A DNA stretch of 6,125 nucleotides, from contig JAUYSA010000285.1 of assembly GCA_030696545.1 (NCBI GenBank), positions 1 to 6,125 of the forward strand. The letters run 5' to 3'. Origin of the DNA: Hyphomonadaceae bacterium. GTDB lineage: Bacteria; Pseudomonadota; Alphaproteobacteria; Caulobacterales; Hyphomonadaceae. The notes beneath the pieces are model-generated. The model was not told where the DNA came from and searched no databases. It saw only the letters and a list, made by a program, of their open reading frames with translations. This document shows, piece after piece, positions 5,992-6,125 of the stretch. A program made the position numbers and the translations under genes. Numbering within the stretch: the first letter of the stretch is position 1; every line of letters starts with the position of its first letter.

Positions 5992-6018
5992 TCCACCTCC
6001 CCCGCCTTCGGCAGTGGA
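5992..6018. repeat. Imperfect inverted repeat with GCCTTCGGC core
   Basis: TCCAC (5992-5996) pairs with GTGGA (6014-6018). Inside, GCC-TTC-GGC (6004-6012) forms a second short stem. The pyrimidine-rich left side (CCTCCCCCGCC) resembles degenerate intergenic hairpin elements found in GC-rich alphaproteobacteria. No gene overlaps it. Confidence 0.35.
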
Positions 6019-6051
6019 GGACCTTCCACTTCACATTTCCCAACGATGTCA

Positions 6052-6119
6052 TTCCTGCGAAAGCGGGAAGCCAGGGGTTGGGCACCCCGTTCTCGCAGCC
6101 CCTGGGTTCCGGCTCACGC
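6052..6119. repeat. REP-like dispersed intergenic inverted repeat
   Basis: A long imperfect inverted repeat has arms 6057-6077 and 6099-6119 (21 bases each, 17 matching) around a 21-base centre; the innermost seven bases (CCAGGGG/CCCCTGG) pair perfectly. The left part also folds alone: TTCCTGC (6052-6058) with GCGGGAA (6063-6069) is a seven-pair stem, including one T-G pair, closed by GAAA. The core is one base from TTCCCGCGAAAGCGGGAA, a motif I know as a common dispersed intergenic repeat in alphaproteobacterial genomes. The right side may continue past the window. No coding frame is supported across it. Confidence 0.65.
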
Positions 6120-6125
6120 GCTTTG

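Noticed and set aside
5877..6125. A further gene at the right end
   Set aside because: No frame with a plausible start, composition or motif was found; the stretch is explained by a promoter region and inverted repeats.

Overview
The window is 6125 bases of GC-rich, densely coding bacterial chromosome. Base composition, weak Shine-Dalgarno sites, gene families and a GCGAAAGCGGGAA-type intergenic hairpin at the right end all fit an alphaproteobacterium, perhaps a sphingomonad or a relative. That placement is inference. I see no rRNA, tRNA, CRISPR array, transposase, integrase or phage gene.

Layout from left to right. (1) The 3' part of a gene for an exported 5'-nucleotidase / cyclic-nucleotide phosphodiesterase (UshA-like), + strand, cut by the left window edge. 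The reading frame at the edge still shows a lipobox (LASC), so the product is probably a lipoprotein. (2) A DJ-1/PfpI-family enzyme resembling isonitrile hydratase, - strand, whose last 17 bases overlap the end of the nucleotidase gene. (3) Divergent from it across about 94 bases, a GlxA-type regulator: a DJ-1/PfpI domain fused to an AraC helix-turn-helix domain, + strand. (4) A 65-residue two-helix coiled-coil protein of unknown role, - strand, convergent with the regulator and 6 bases from it. (5) A 135-base intergenic stretch holding an unusual cluster of short palindromes and a hairpin. (6) A two-gene - strand operon: a zinc-dependent MDR alcohol dehydrogenase, then 2 bases later a DUF2332 protein with a possible nucleotide- or SAM-binding loop. 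(7) About 250 noncoding bases at the right end with a probable promoter for the operon and a dispersed REP-like inverted repeat.

How the genes may work together: the divergent enzyme/regulator pair is the clearest functional unit. Both proteins carry the same ligand-binding fold and both keep the Asp and Cys of the active site, so the regulator may sense a compound related to the enzyme's substrate. The dehydrogenase and DUF2332 protein are almost certainly co-transcribed, but what links their functions is unknown. The nucleotidase appears functionally independent. I found no convincing novel multi-gene system. The items most worth a second look are the DJ-1 enzyme/regulator pair, the DUF2332 protein tied to a dehydrogenase, and the palindrome cluster.
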